DNA from: Brevundimonas subvibrioides ATCC 15264 | GTDB lineage: Bacteria > Pseudomonadota > Alphaproteobacteria > Caulobacterales > Caulobacteraceae | Reading direction: 5' to 3' | Assembly: GCF_000144605.1 (NCBI RefSeq) | Contig: NC_014375.1 | Span: 2,757,501 to 2,821,500 of the forward strand | DNA length: 64,000 nucleotides | In this document: positions 8,484 to 15,409 of the stretch, piece by piece | How the letters are laid out: the number at the start of each line of letters is the position of its first letter | Numbering within the stretch: the first letter of the stretch is position 1 | Notes under the pieces: generated by a model | Seen by the model: the letters and a program-made list of their open reading frames with translations, nothing else | Databases searched by the model: none | What the model was told of the DNA's origin: nothing | Position numbers and translations under genes: made by a program

Positions 8484-8644
8484 GTCCGGTCAGAGCCCTG
8501 GAGAGCGTGCGTGACGCGTTCGGGTATGCGGCGGGTCTTCCCGCTGGATGTGGGATACATCTCCGACCCCGGACGGCCTGTCGGCGCTCTCTGTTTCCTC
8601 CCCACCCTCGATCGAGGCGATGCCATTCCGGCGTCGCCTTTTTT
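8484..8644 (+). ncRNA. Candidate structured leader RNA or small RNA ending in a terminator, upstream of phoH
   Basis: The transcript would hold an outer GTCCGG/CCGGAC pairing, an inner GAGAGCG/CGCTCTC pairing, and within it two clear hairpins, GCGGG-TCTT-CCCGC and GATGT-GGGAT-ACATC. It ends in the intrinsic terminator at 8615-8644. This multi-branched layout followed by a terminator 18 bp before the phoH ATG is what a riboswitch or attenuator looks like, but it would equally fit a free small RNA. I compared it by eye with 6S RNA, SRP RNA and the glycine riboswitch and saw no match. Confidence 0.4.
8615..8644 (+). terminator. Intrinsic terminator just upstream of phoH
   Basis: AGGCGATGCC pairs with GGCGTCGCCT (ten pairs including one G-T), loop ATTCC, followed by six T. 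It ends 18 bp before the phoH start codon, so it either ends a small RNA or attenuates phoH. Confidence 0.75.
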
Positions 8645-8662
8645 CATGTCTCGGAGCCTGCC

Positions 8663-9439
8663 ATGACCAAGCGCGCCGCCCTGAAACGTCAATCCCGTGA
8701 AGGTGGAGCCTTCGACGGCCCCGACTATGGCCAGGACGCCAAGGTGCGCCGGCTGCCCACACCGCAGAGCCGGGGGGCCTGGTCGCCGCATCCGTCCAAC
8801 GACGATCGCGAGCAGGGCTATCTGAAGACGCTGAAGCCCAAGTCCGAGGGACAGGCCCAGCTGCTGAACGCCATCGACACCCACAACCTGACCCTGGCGC
8901 TCGGCCCGGCAGGCACGGGCAAGACCTATCTGGCGGTAGCCAAGGCGGTCGAGGCGCTGGAGGCCGGCAAGGTCGGCCGCATCGTGCTGAGCCGTCCCGC
9001 CGTCGAGGCCGGCGAATCGATCGGCTTCCTGCCCGGGGCCATGGAGGACAAGCTGGCCCCCTATCTGCGCCCGCTCTACGACGCCCTGTCGGACCGGCTG
9101 TCGATGAAGCGGGTCGGGGCCCTGATGGCCGAAGGCCTGATCGAGATCGCCCCGGTCGGCTATATGCGCGGGCGCACGCTGAACAACGCCTTCATCGTCA
9201 TCGACGAGGCCCAGAACTGCACCTACGTGCAGCTGAAAATGCTGCTGACGCGGCTGGGCTGGCATTCCAACATGGTGGTGACGGGCGATCCGGGCCAGAC
9301 GGACCTGCTGCCGTCGCTGTCGGGCCTGGCGGACATCGCCACCCGGCTGGAGGCGGTGCCGGAGATCGCGGTCGTGCGTCTGGCCGAGGGCGACATCGTC
9401 CGGCATCCGCTGGTGGCGAGCATGATCGGGGTGCTGTGA
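8663..9439 (+). CDS. PhoH family ATPase
   Basis: A 258-residue P-loop protein. Walker A is GPAGTGKT at residues 81-88, followed by the PhoH motifs LSRPAVEAGESIGFLPG and PLYDALSD, Walker B FIVIDEAQ (Asp181-Glu182), and the sensor region VVTGDPGQTDLLP. The N-terminal 60 residues are basic and probably disordered. The C-terminal KH domain of longer PhoH-like (ybeZ-type) proteins is absent, so this is the short PhoH form. Such proteins are RNA-associated ATPases or helicases, with role otherwise poorly defined. The ATG at 8663 is chosen because upstream in-frame codons run through the terminator hairpin. No ybeY gene is next to it, unlike the ybeZ-ybeY arrangement. Confidence 0.88.
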   Translation: MTKRAALKRQSREGGAFDGPDYGQDAKVRRLPTPQSRGAWSPHPSNDDREQGYLKTLKPKSEGQAQLLNAIDTHNLTLALGPAGTGKTYLAVAKAVEALEAGKVGRIVLSRPAVEAGESIGFLPGAMEDKLAPYLRPLYDALSDRLSMKRVGALMAEGLIEIAPVGYMRGRTLNNAFIVIDEAQNCTYVQLKMLLTRLGWHSNMVVTGDPGQTDLLPSLSGLADIATRLEAVPEIAVVRLAEGDIVRHPLVASMIGVL

Positions 9440-9495
9440 ATTCCGGCCGGTCATCGATGACTCCCTGCGGATGATTGTGAGGCCGGTGTTCTCCG

Positions 9496-9693
9496 CCCCG
9501 TTGCGAAGCAATGGGGCTGCGGGCGGCTTGTATACGAGCCGTCCTCAGGCACGGCGCGGCTTCGCGCCGTGACGGAGGGGGCGAGACGGTGCCTGGGGTG
9601 AGGGCTTCGGGTGCTCGCCGGTCGAGACCCGGTCGCCCCCTCCGTCTGCTCGCAAGGGCTCGCAGCCACCTCCCCATCCTTCGGACGGGGAGG
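9496..9693 (+). repeat. Composite palindromic intergenic element, copy A
   Basis: Three hairpins in order: CCCCGTTGC-GAA-GCAATGGGG (9496-9516); arms GACGGAGGGGGCGA (9571-9584) and TCGCCCCCTCCGTC (9633-9646); and CCTCCCC...GGGGAGG (9669-9693). An extra CACGGCGCG/CGCGCCGTG hairpin sits before the middle arms. The same three-part layout, including the inner words GTGAGGGC and GGGTGCTCGCC, recurs at 11630-11813. Confidence 0.7.
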
Positions 9694-10200
9694 AGACGTG
9701 ACCCATCGCTCTTCCGCTGTGAACGGGTCGGGGAAGCGGCGGAGCCAGGGCGATCTCGCCCGGGACCGTGACGACCGCCGTCGCCGACGGCCGCCTGTAG
9801 AAGAGTTTCGGCGTGGTCGCCTTGGCTCCGCTCGACCGGTTTTCGCAAGCGTTCGGGGGCGGGATGTCTTGTGTCGGGCAACGCCGGGGGCCTCTTCCCC
9901 GACGCCTTGGTCCTGTCCCGATTTGTCCCTTTCCGAGTCTTAGCCCACGACAGGCGACGACGCCCAGTGCGCCGCCGGACCCGGGGTTTCGCCCCGGCAT
10001 GCCCTGCGATCGACCCCGCCGCGCGTCCGGGTCCTGGGCCCAGGACGCCTTCCCCTCGCAACGGGACGGCAAAAGGATAAACGCGTTTCCGATGCAGGCG
10101 CGTCCGGACGCTGCCTGTGAGGATCGGGCGTTGATCGGATTGGGGAATTCGAGGCCAGCGCGGACAACTCGACGGTGGGGAGCGGACACTTGGGCCCTTT
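9694..10200. other. Gene-free stretch between phoH and doxX
   Basis: About 500 bp between two palindromic elements. Reading frames are open on several strands only because of high GC; none has a credible start, ribosome site or protein-like composition. I see short GC palindromes but no RNA gene I recognise. Confidence 0.5.
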
Positions 10201-10343
10201 TCCCTCCCCCTCGGGGGAGGCAGGTCGCGCAGCGACCGGGTGGGGGCTGCAAGGCAAGGCCGCGCCGACCTAGGTCTGGCTCGCCTTGCCCGCCCCACCC
10301 GGTCTCCGCTGCGCTCCGACCACCCTCCCCGATCGGGGAGGGA
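10201..10343. repeat. Large palindromic intergenic element, type C
   Basis: Outer hairpins CCTCCCCC/GGGGGAGG (10203-10220) and CCCTCCCC/GGGGAGGG (10323-10342) enclose long arms: GGTCGCGCAGCGACCGGGTGGGG at the left (from 10223) pairs imperfectly with 10293-10321, and GCAAGGC pairs with GCCTTGC further in. The design resembles copies A and B but the sequences differ. Confidence 0.6.
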
Positions 10344-10358
10344 CATCAATCTTCAGTT

Positions 10359-10763
10359 CTACCGCCGGCGCGCGCCGTCCAGGCTCCACGCGCCGGGGCC
10401 GGACGTGACCAGGTAGAGGAAGATGAAGCAGAACAGGATGGCCGCGTCGCCGCCGTTCACCGCCGGGTACAGCGAACCGGGGGCGTGAAACATCCAGTAG
10501 GCCACGGCCATCATGCCCGACAGGATGAAGGCCGTCGGACGGGTGAACAGGCCCAGGGTGATCAGCAGCCCGCCGACCACCTCCAGAACACCGCCCACGC
10601 CCATCAGCGAGGCGATGGCCTGCCGGCCCGGCTCGGCGCCGTCGGGAAAGCCGAACAGCTTGATGACGCCGTGGGCCAGGAAGGTCAGGCCCGTGACGAT
10701 TCGCAGGACGGCCAGGCCGCGGGGCTGCCAGGAAGAGATGGAGGCGGCAGTATAGGTGGCCAT
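10359..10763 (-). CDS. DoxX family membrane protein
   Basis: A 134-residue protein with four membrane helices. The first carries the family signature AVLRIVTGLTFLAHGVIKLFGFP, then VGGVLEVVGGLLITLGLFTRP, a third helix with MMAVAYWMFHAPGS, and a last helix ending near LYLVTSGPGAWSLD. DoxX proteins are inner-membrane proteins linked to thiol or redox balance, though most have no proven reaction. The gene lies directly upstream of nothing on its strand but follows the pirin gene (66 bp apart), and the two may be co-transcribed; a DoxX-pirin pairing is common in proteobacteria and supports a redox-related role. Confidence 0.88.
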   Translation of the reverse strand: MATYTAASISSWQPRGLAVLRIVTGLTFLAHGVIKLFGFPDGAEPGRQAIASLMGVGGVLEVVGGLLITLGLFTRPTAFILSGMMAVAYWMFHAPGSLYPAVNGGDAAILFCFIFLYLVTSGPGAWSLDGARRR

Positions 10764-10828
10764 GCGTTTCGATCCTGAGTCAGAGAAAGGGTCCGTCCGA
10801 CGGTAGGCCGGACGGACCGATTGGCAAC

Positions 10829-11527
10829 CTAGGCCGCGTCGACCAGGACGATTTCCGCGTCGTTGACGGCGGTCACCGTCAGGGTGTCCTCGCCCGTGAT
10901 GGCCGCGCCGTCGCGGGCATTCAGGCGGACGCCATTGACCTCGACCTCGCCCCTGGCCGGGACCAGATAGCCCCGGCGGCTGGCGCCGAGCGGATAGGTC
11001 GCGCTTTCGCCCGCCTTCAGGGTCGCGCCGACGATACGGGCATCGGTGCGGATCGGCAGGGCGTCATTGTCCCCCTCGAAGCCCGAGGCCAGCACGACGA
11101 ACTGTCCCGCGCGGTCGCCCTTGGGAAAGGGCTTGGCGCCCCAGGCCGGGGCCTCGCCGCGCTTCGTCGGCTCGATCCAGATCTGGAAGATGCGGGTCAG
11201 GGTCGGCTCGGCGTTGTATTCGGCGTGGCGGATGCCGGTGCCGGCGCTCATCACCTGGACGTCGCCGGCCTCGGTGCGGCCCTTGTTGCCCAGGCTGTCC
11301 TCATGGGTGATCGCCCCTTCGCGGACATAGGTGATGATCTCCATGTCCGAGTGCGGGTGCGGCGGAAAGCCGGACCCGGCGGCGATCTCGTCGTCGTTCC
11401 AGACGCGCAGATTGCCCCAGCTCATGCGCTTGGGATCATAGTAGTTGGCGAAGGAGAAATGGTGTTTGGCGTTCAGCCAGCCGTGGTTGGCTCCACCCAG
11501 GCTCTCGAACGGTCTGCGCTCGATCAT
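10829..11527 (-). CDS. Pirin family protein (bicupin)
   Basis: A 232-residue two-cupin protein. The N-terminal cupin has the pirin signature FPPHPHSDMEIITYVREG and GDVQVMSAGTGIRHAEYN, giving the metal ligands His (two in HPHSD), His of IRHAEYN and a Glu. The second cupin (about 130-232) ends in TAVNDAEIVLVDAA. Bacterial pirins include quercetinases and redox-linked regulators; which applies here cannot be told. The length is standard for the YhaK/YhhW-like group. It sits immediately upstream of doxX on the same strand. Confidence 0.9.
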   Translation of the reverse strand: MIERRPFESLGGANHGWLNAKHHFSFANYYDPKRMSWGNLRVWNDDEIAAGSGFPPHPHSDMEIITYVREGAITHEDSLGNKGRTEAGDVQVMSAGTGIRHAEYNAEPTLTRIFQIWIEPTKRGEAPAWGAKPFPKGDRAGQFVVLASGFEGDNDALPIRTDARIVGATLKAGESATYPLGASRRGYLVPARGEVEVNGVRLNARDGAAITGEDTLTVTAVNDAEIVLVDAA

Positions 11528-11629
11528 CGTCGTGTCTCCGGCCGCGGGACGTCCCGCAGCGCTGTTGCGTGGACGCTAACATAGGATGGCCGGAGAGAAC
11601 TGCAACAGTTGTGGTGATGAATAGCGTCT

Positions 11630-11813
11630 CCTCCCCGTTCGCGAAGGCGAATGGGGAGGTGGCTCGGCGCGGAGCGGCGAGACGGAGGGGGCGACCCGCT
11701 GTCTGAAGTGAGGGCCGGCGGGTGCTCGCCTGTTCCCACCGAGTCGCCCCCTCCGTCCCTTCGCTGATCGCGAGGGGACACCTCCCCATCGCCCTTCGGC
11801 GATGGGGAGGAGA
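11630..11813 (+). repeat. Composite palindromic intergenic element, copy B
   Basis: Hairpin 1 is a 13-bp stem at 11630-11659 (CCTCCCCGTTCGC and its partner). The middle arms are GACGGAGGGGGCGA (11681-11694) and TCGCCCCCTCCGTC (11744-11757). Hairpin 3 is a perfect 13-bp stem with a CTTC loop at 11781-11810. Spacing of the middle arms is 49 nt against 48 nt in copy A, and orientation is the same. It fills the gap between the pirin and SIMPL genes and could end the SIMPL... pirin intergenic transcripts, but that is untested. Confidence 0.7.
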
Positions 11814-11822
11814 CCGAAGGAC

Positions 11823-12572
11823 TCACCGCCCCAGATCGTAGGTCCCGGTGATGTCGATGCGGACGGCCAGCTGGCCGGCGGCGACGGGCGTCGAGTCGCT
11901 TTCGGCCATCTGCATGCGGGCCGCATACATCGGCATCGGCTGGGGCGGCTGGTAGCCTCCCCCCTCGTTCAGGGTGCGGACGGCACCGAGCTCGACCCCC
12001 AGGGCCTGGGCATACAGGCGGGCCTTGTCCTGAAGGGCCCGGACGGCCAGGACGCGGGCCTGATCCTCGGCGGCCTTGGGATCCTTCAGGCCGAAGGCGA
12101 TGCCGTCGATCTGGTTGACCCCGGCCGAGACCACGGCGTCGGCGGTGGTGCCGACCTTCGTCAGGTCCATGATGTTGACCGTGACGCGGTTCGACGCCTG
12201 GTAGCCGCGCAGTTTCGGCGGCTCGTTCTGGACGTAGTCATACTGCGGCGACAGGTTCAGGCCCGAGGTCTGGATGTCCCGGTCGGCGATCCCCGCGCGG
12301 CCGAGGGCGGCGAAGACCTCCTGCATGCGCCGGGCGTTGTCGGCCATGGCGGCCTGCGCCGTCGGCGCCTCGGTCATGACGCCGAAGGTGATGGTGGCCA
12401 TGTCGGGCGCAACCTTCACCTCGCCATAGGCCGACAGGTTCAGCGCGGGCGCGGCGGTCATGGCATGCATCTCCATCGGAGCCGATTGTGCGAGGGCGGC
12501 CGGCGCGGACAGGCCGACGAGGGCGGCGCCCAACATCAGGGCGGGAAGGGAGCGGGTCATGGATAGCCTCAT
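11823..12572 (-). CDS. SIMPL (DUF541) domain periplasmic protein
   Basis: A 249-residue exported protein. The signal peptide ends SAPAALAQ (about residue 29). The SIMPL domain follows, with the typical opening LNLSAYGEVKVAPDMATITFGV and then IQTSGLNLSPQYDYVQNEPPKLRGYQASNRVTV, split here as two separate conserved blocks, and an ARLYAQALGVELG region. Family members are periplasmic or outer-membrane proteins of unclear biochemistry, some linked to oxidative stress tolerance. Two starts are possible, 12572 and 12560; the second gives a more typical signal peptide with GAGG six bases upstream, so either may be used. Confidence 0.88.
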   Translation of the reverse strand: MRLSMTRSLPALMLGAALVGLSAPAALAQSAPMEMHAMTAAPALNLSAYGEVKVAPDMATITFGVMTEAPTAQAAMADNARRMQEVFAALGRAGIADRDIQTSGLNLSPQYDYVQNEPPKLRGYQASNRVTVNIMDLTKVGTTADAVVSAGVNQIDGIAFGLKDPKAAEDQARVLAVRALQDKARLYAQALGVELGAVRTLNEGGGYQPPQPMPMYAARMQMAESDSTPVAAGQLAVRIDITGTYDLGR

Positions 12573-12736
12573 CGAGAACGATTCCTGGGACGGTCCTCAG
12601 TTCTCTGCGAGGACCGTGGTGGAACCTTGGCCTTGAACGCCTGAACAGGGGGCGGGTCCCATCGGCAGAAACCGTTCATCTGCATGACATCGGCGCAAGG
12701 TGATGGCGCGCATCGGCGCGCTGCCGCCAATGCGCT

Positions 12737-12811
12737 GCGTCTCGCTGCTTGAGCGTGGGCATCCTTCGCACGCTACCGCTCGACGCGCGGCGTCTCGCTG
12801 CTTGAGCGTGG
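12737..12811. repeat. 22-bp direct repeat before the tRNA gene
   Basis: An identical 22-bp word occurs at 12737-12758 and 12790-12811 (starting GCGTCTCGCTGC), a 53-bp period, 44 bp upstream of the tRNA. It lies in the 282-bp gap between the SIMPL gene and the tRNA, where I see no gene. Confidence 0.7.
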
Positions 12812-12854
12812 ACTTTCCCCGATGTGCGGCCCCTGCTAGGCGATGCCGTTCGGC

Positions 12855-12927
12855 GGGCGCGTAGCTCAATGGTTAGAGCCGACCGCTCATAACGGTCTGG
12901 TTGGGGGTTCGAGTCCCTCCGCGCCTA
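12855..12927 (+). tRNA. tRNA with CAT anticodon (elongator Met, or Ile2 if modified to lysidine)
   Basis: A full cloverleaf can be drawn: acceptor GGGCGCG/CGCGCCT (first pair G-U), D stem GCTC/GAGC, anticodon stem GACCG/CGGTC with loop CTCATAA, variable loop TGGTT, T arm GGGGG-TTCGAGT-CCCTC, discriminator A. CCA is not encoded (ACCG follows). A CAT anticodon reads as methionine unless TilS converts C34 to lysidine, giving Ile2. The C4-G69 pair is one TilS-favouring feature, and alphaproteobacterial elongator Met tRNAs usually have a different anticodon stem, so Ile2 is quite possible. It is not an initiator: the anticodon stem lacks the GGG/CCC run. Confidence 0.9.
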
Positions 12928-12943
12928 CCGAGCTCCAGACGGC

Positions 12944-12980
12944 AAAAGGCCCGGCCTGCGAACAGACCGGGCCCATGTTT
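12944..12980 (-). terminator. Terminator after the outer-membrane barrel gene
   Basis: GGCCCGG (12948-12954) pairs with CCGGGCC (12967-12973). On the minus strand the stem is followed by TTTTG. A short T-run on the other side means it may also serve the tRNA transcript. Confidence 0.6.
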
Positions 12981-12997
12981 CCTGCGAATGCCGTGGC

Positions 12998-13825
12998 CTA
13001 GAAGCGCCAGGCCCCCGTGATGCGGAACGCGTGCAGTTCGACCTTGTCGCTGGAGCGACGCTGGTCGGTGCCCGCGGCATTGACCAGCAGGAAGGGGTTC
13101 GAGGTCGGCGGCGCGGTGCCCGGGCCCGTCCGGACGGTCAGCGGATCGGCGTCGATGTCGGTGTAGAGATATTCGAGACCCACGCTGAAGTTCGACGTGA
13201 CCCGGGTTTCGATGCCGCCGCCCAGCTGATAGCCGTCGGCGTCCTGGCTCTGGGTCGTCGGCGTGAAGCTGTTGGCGGTGTTCGAGGTGGAGTATTTGTC
13301 CTCGATCTGGGCGCTGGCATAGCCGCCGGTGACGTATGGCAGGTAGCGGCCATAGGCGAGACCCAGGCGGAAACGGGCGCCGAACAGGTGCTGGACCTCG
13401 CGCTTGAAGGCATAGTTGGCCGGCGTCGTCGAGAAGGCGCTGACCGAGTCCTGCGGATTGACCTTGCTGAAGTCGGCGACGATCCCGACCACGACCGGAC
13501 CGGTCTGGAAATCGTAGCCGGCACGCGCGCCGAACTCGCCCGATCCGTCATCGTCGTCCCGGCAGCCTGCGCCGGCGTTGTTGCCCTGGGGCCGGCCGTC
13601 GCAGAAGCCCGGCGAGAAGGCGTTGGCGGGTGCCGTCGTATTGACCGTGTCGCCGAAGCGTCCGTCCAGGTTGGTGTCGAAGAGGATGGTTTCGTCCTCG
13701 TCCTGCACCTGGTGCTGATAGCCGGCGAAGCCACCGGCATAGAACCCTTGCCAGTCCTGGGCGGAGGCAGAGCCGGCGGCCAGGGCGAGGGCGGAAACGC
13801 CGAGAGCGGCGAAGGTCTTCAACAT
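12998..13825 (-). CDS. Outer-membrane beta-barrel protein
   Basis: A 275-residue exported barrel. Signal peptide residues 1-21 end AGSASAQ. The mature part starts DWQGFYAGGFAGYQ, the hallmark of OmpA-like/porin-family barrels of alphaproteobacteria, and strands continue with GARAGYDFQTGPVVVG, LFGARFRLGLAYGRYLPYVTGGYASAQ, VGLEYLYTDID and a terminal strand AFRITGAWRF with the C-terminal Phe needed for BAM recognition. A Cys pair (about residues 68 and 80) sits in an acidic external loop. The ATG at 13825 is preferred over one three codons earlier because GCAAGGA is eight bases upstream of it. Confidence 0.85.
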   Translation of the reverse strand: MLKTFAALGVSALALAAGSASAQDWQGFYAGGFAGYQHQVQDEDETILFDTNLDGRFGDTVNTTAPANAFSPGFCDGRPQGNNAGAGCRDDDDGSGEFGARAGYDFQTGPVVVGIVADFSKVNPQDSVSAFSTTPANYAFKREVQHLFGARFRLGLAYGRYLPYVTGGYASAQIEDKYSTSNTANSFTPTTQSQDADGYQLGGGIETRVTSNFSVGLEYLYTDIDADPLTVRTGPGTAPPTSNPFLLVNAAGTDQRRSSDKVELHAFRITGAWRF

Positions 13826-13937
13826 TTTGCACATCCTTGCGGGGGCCACGACGGGCCTGACAAGGCGAACTACGAAGACGCCCCCGGTTCGGACGCAGTC
13901 CCGCCGCAGTCCTGACCGGACTGTGGCGAAAGGACCG

Positions 13938-15395
13938 TCAGCGCCAGCGGCGGCGGCCCTCGCGCCAGCGGTCATCGCCGTAGGGGGACGGCTGATCCAC
14001 ATACTGGCCCTGGCCCGTGTACCAGCCGTAGCCCTGCTGGAACCGGTCGTATCCGGTCGGGCTGTAGGCATAGTCGTCGTAGGGATCGCCGTAGGACCCG
14101 TCCATGTCGTCCCACCATTCGCGCGGATAGGCGCTGCGCTGGCACTCGTAGCCCTGGCCGCCCTGGGCCCAGTAGGGCGCGTAGCGATCCCGATAGACCG
14201 GCCGATAGGTCGGGCGGCACAGGCTGTCGGACCAGACGCGATTGCCGCTGGCGGTAAGCTGGGCGCGGTACTCCTGCTGGAACACCGCGGTGACGCCGAC
14301 GAAGCTGTTGTCGGTGACGACGGCGCGACCCGAAGCGATGGCGACCCCCACCGTATCGGCCCGCACGCGGCTGTTGGTCAGGCTGAGCTCGCCATTGTAG
14401 AGCACCACGCCCTTGTCGGACTTGCAGATCTTGGATCCGTCGATGGTGACCGACGCCCCCTCGATGGCCACGCCCTCGACATAGCCGCAGACCTTGGTGT
14501 TCGAAATTTCGACCCGGCCATAGTCCCGGCGCGACCGGACGGAGATGCCGAGGGAGCGCGGGCCGTAGTTGTTGGGGCTCTCGACCCCGGCCAGGGTGGT
14601 CGACTGGATCCGCGAGGGATCGCCGGCGCCGGGGGTCAGCTCGATGCCGGACTGGGCTCCCGTGACCACCGTCTCCCAGGTCGTCAGGGTCGCGCCGTCG
14701 GCGACGATGGCCGGGGCGATGGTCCGGGCGTCGATGACGACGTCGCGCAGGTCCACCAGTCCCCCGTCGGACAGGATGGCCGCCTCGTCGCCCGAATGGC
14801 GGATGCCCGCGCGGCTCATGATGACCTGGCCGCCGTAGTTGACGATACAGGCCGCGTCGCCGCCCCGGGGCGATGCCAGGACGAGGTCGCGGATCTCGAG
14901 CCGCACCCCTGCCGAAACCGTGATGCAGGGCAGGCCGTCGGGGGCCTGCAGGCTGGCGGACGGGTTCTCGTTCCAGCGGCGCGGGTCGAACCCGCCCTCG
15001 CCGATGATGGTCAGGGGCTTGTCGACATTGAGCCAGCCGACGCAGGCCCCGCCGCGGGCCCGGATCACCAGGGTGCCGCCGGGACGAACCCGGTGGACCG
15101 CCGCCTCCACCGCGCCGGTGCCGGGATTTCCGCCGCAGTCGACGAGCACGATCTCTTCGGAGCCGTTCGGCCGGTAGACCGGCGGGGGTGCGCCGTTCCA
15201 GCCGGGGTAGCGATCGCCGTAAGACCAGCGCCGATGCGTGCGCGGCCGGCTGCGCTGGCCGGACGGGGGATCCAGCAACAGGCCGAAGTTGGGGCGCGTC
15301 TGGCTTTCGACGCGGGCCGCGGTCTGGGCCGACACCTCGGGGGGCACCGAAAGCGTCAGGGCCAGGGCGGAGGCGGCGAGAATAAGCGTTTTCAT
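13938..15395 (-). CDS. Exported right-handed beta-helix (parallel repeat) protein
   Basis: A 485-residue protein. A signal peptide of 23 residues ends PPEVSAQ. Residues about 85-370 read as parallel beta-helix coils: GGTLVIRARGG, LTIIGEGG, LEIRDLVLAS, VIMSRAGIRHSG, VEISNTKVCGY, VTIDGSKICKSDKGVVLYNGELSLTNSRV. Three of the coils carry Cys. The C-terminal 110 residues are rich in Tyr, Trp, Arg and Gly. Such helices occur in polysaccharide-binding or -cleaving proteins, but no catalytic residues can be assigned. GGAGGGG lies nine bases before ATG 15395. It starts 14 bp after the Sel1 lipoprotein gene and is almost surely in its operon. Confidence 0.72.
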   Translation of the reverse strand: MKTLILAASALALTLSVPPEVSAQTAARVESQTRPNFGLLLDPPSGQRSRPRTHRRWSYGDRYPGWNGAPPPVYRPNGSEEIVLVDCGGNPGTGAVEAAVHRVRPGGTLVIRARGGACVGWLNVDKPLTIIGEGGFDPRRWNENPSASLQAPDGLPCITVSAGVRLEIRDLVLASPRGGDAACIVNYGGQVIMSRAGIRHSGDEAAILSDGGLVDLRDVVIDARTIAPAIVADGATLTTWETVVTGAQSGIELTPGAGDPSRIQSTTLAGVESPNNYGPRSLGISVRSRRDYGRVEISNTKVCGYVEGVAIEGASVTIDGSKICKSDKGVVLYNGELSLTNSRVRADTVGVAIASGRAVVTDNSFVGVTAVFQQEYRAQLTASGNRVWSDSLCRPTYRPVYRDRYAPYWAQGGQGYECQRSAYPREWWDDMDGSYGDPYDDYAYSPTGYDRFQQGYGWYTGQGQYVDQPSPYGDDRWREGRRRWR

Positions 15396-15409
15396 GTGTT
15401 CAGCCCCTC

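Noticed and set aside
8484..8644. Possible 6S RNA, SRP RNA or glycine riboswitch before phoH
   Set aside because: The conserved words of these RNAs are missing (no central bubble of 6S, no GGAAGG tetraloop of SRP RNA, only one GGAGAG word). I leave it as an unnamed candidate.
8507..8662. N-terminal extension of PhoH from a GTG at 8507
   Set aside because: It would be translated through the structured leader and terminator, and the sequence is not like PhoH; ATG 8663 is the sensible start.
9555..9581. CACGGCGCG/CGCGCCGTG hairpin as a phoH terminator
   Set aside because: It lies 120 bp past phoH, has no T-run, and is part of the composite element.
9198..10349. Long minus-strand open frame between phoH and doxX
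   Set aside because: It crosses two palindromic elements, has a mostly Arg/Pro/Gly composition and no ribosome site; it looks like a GC artefact.
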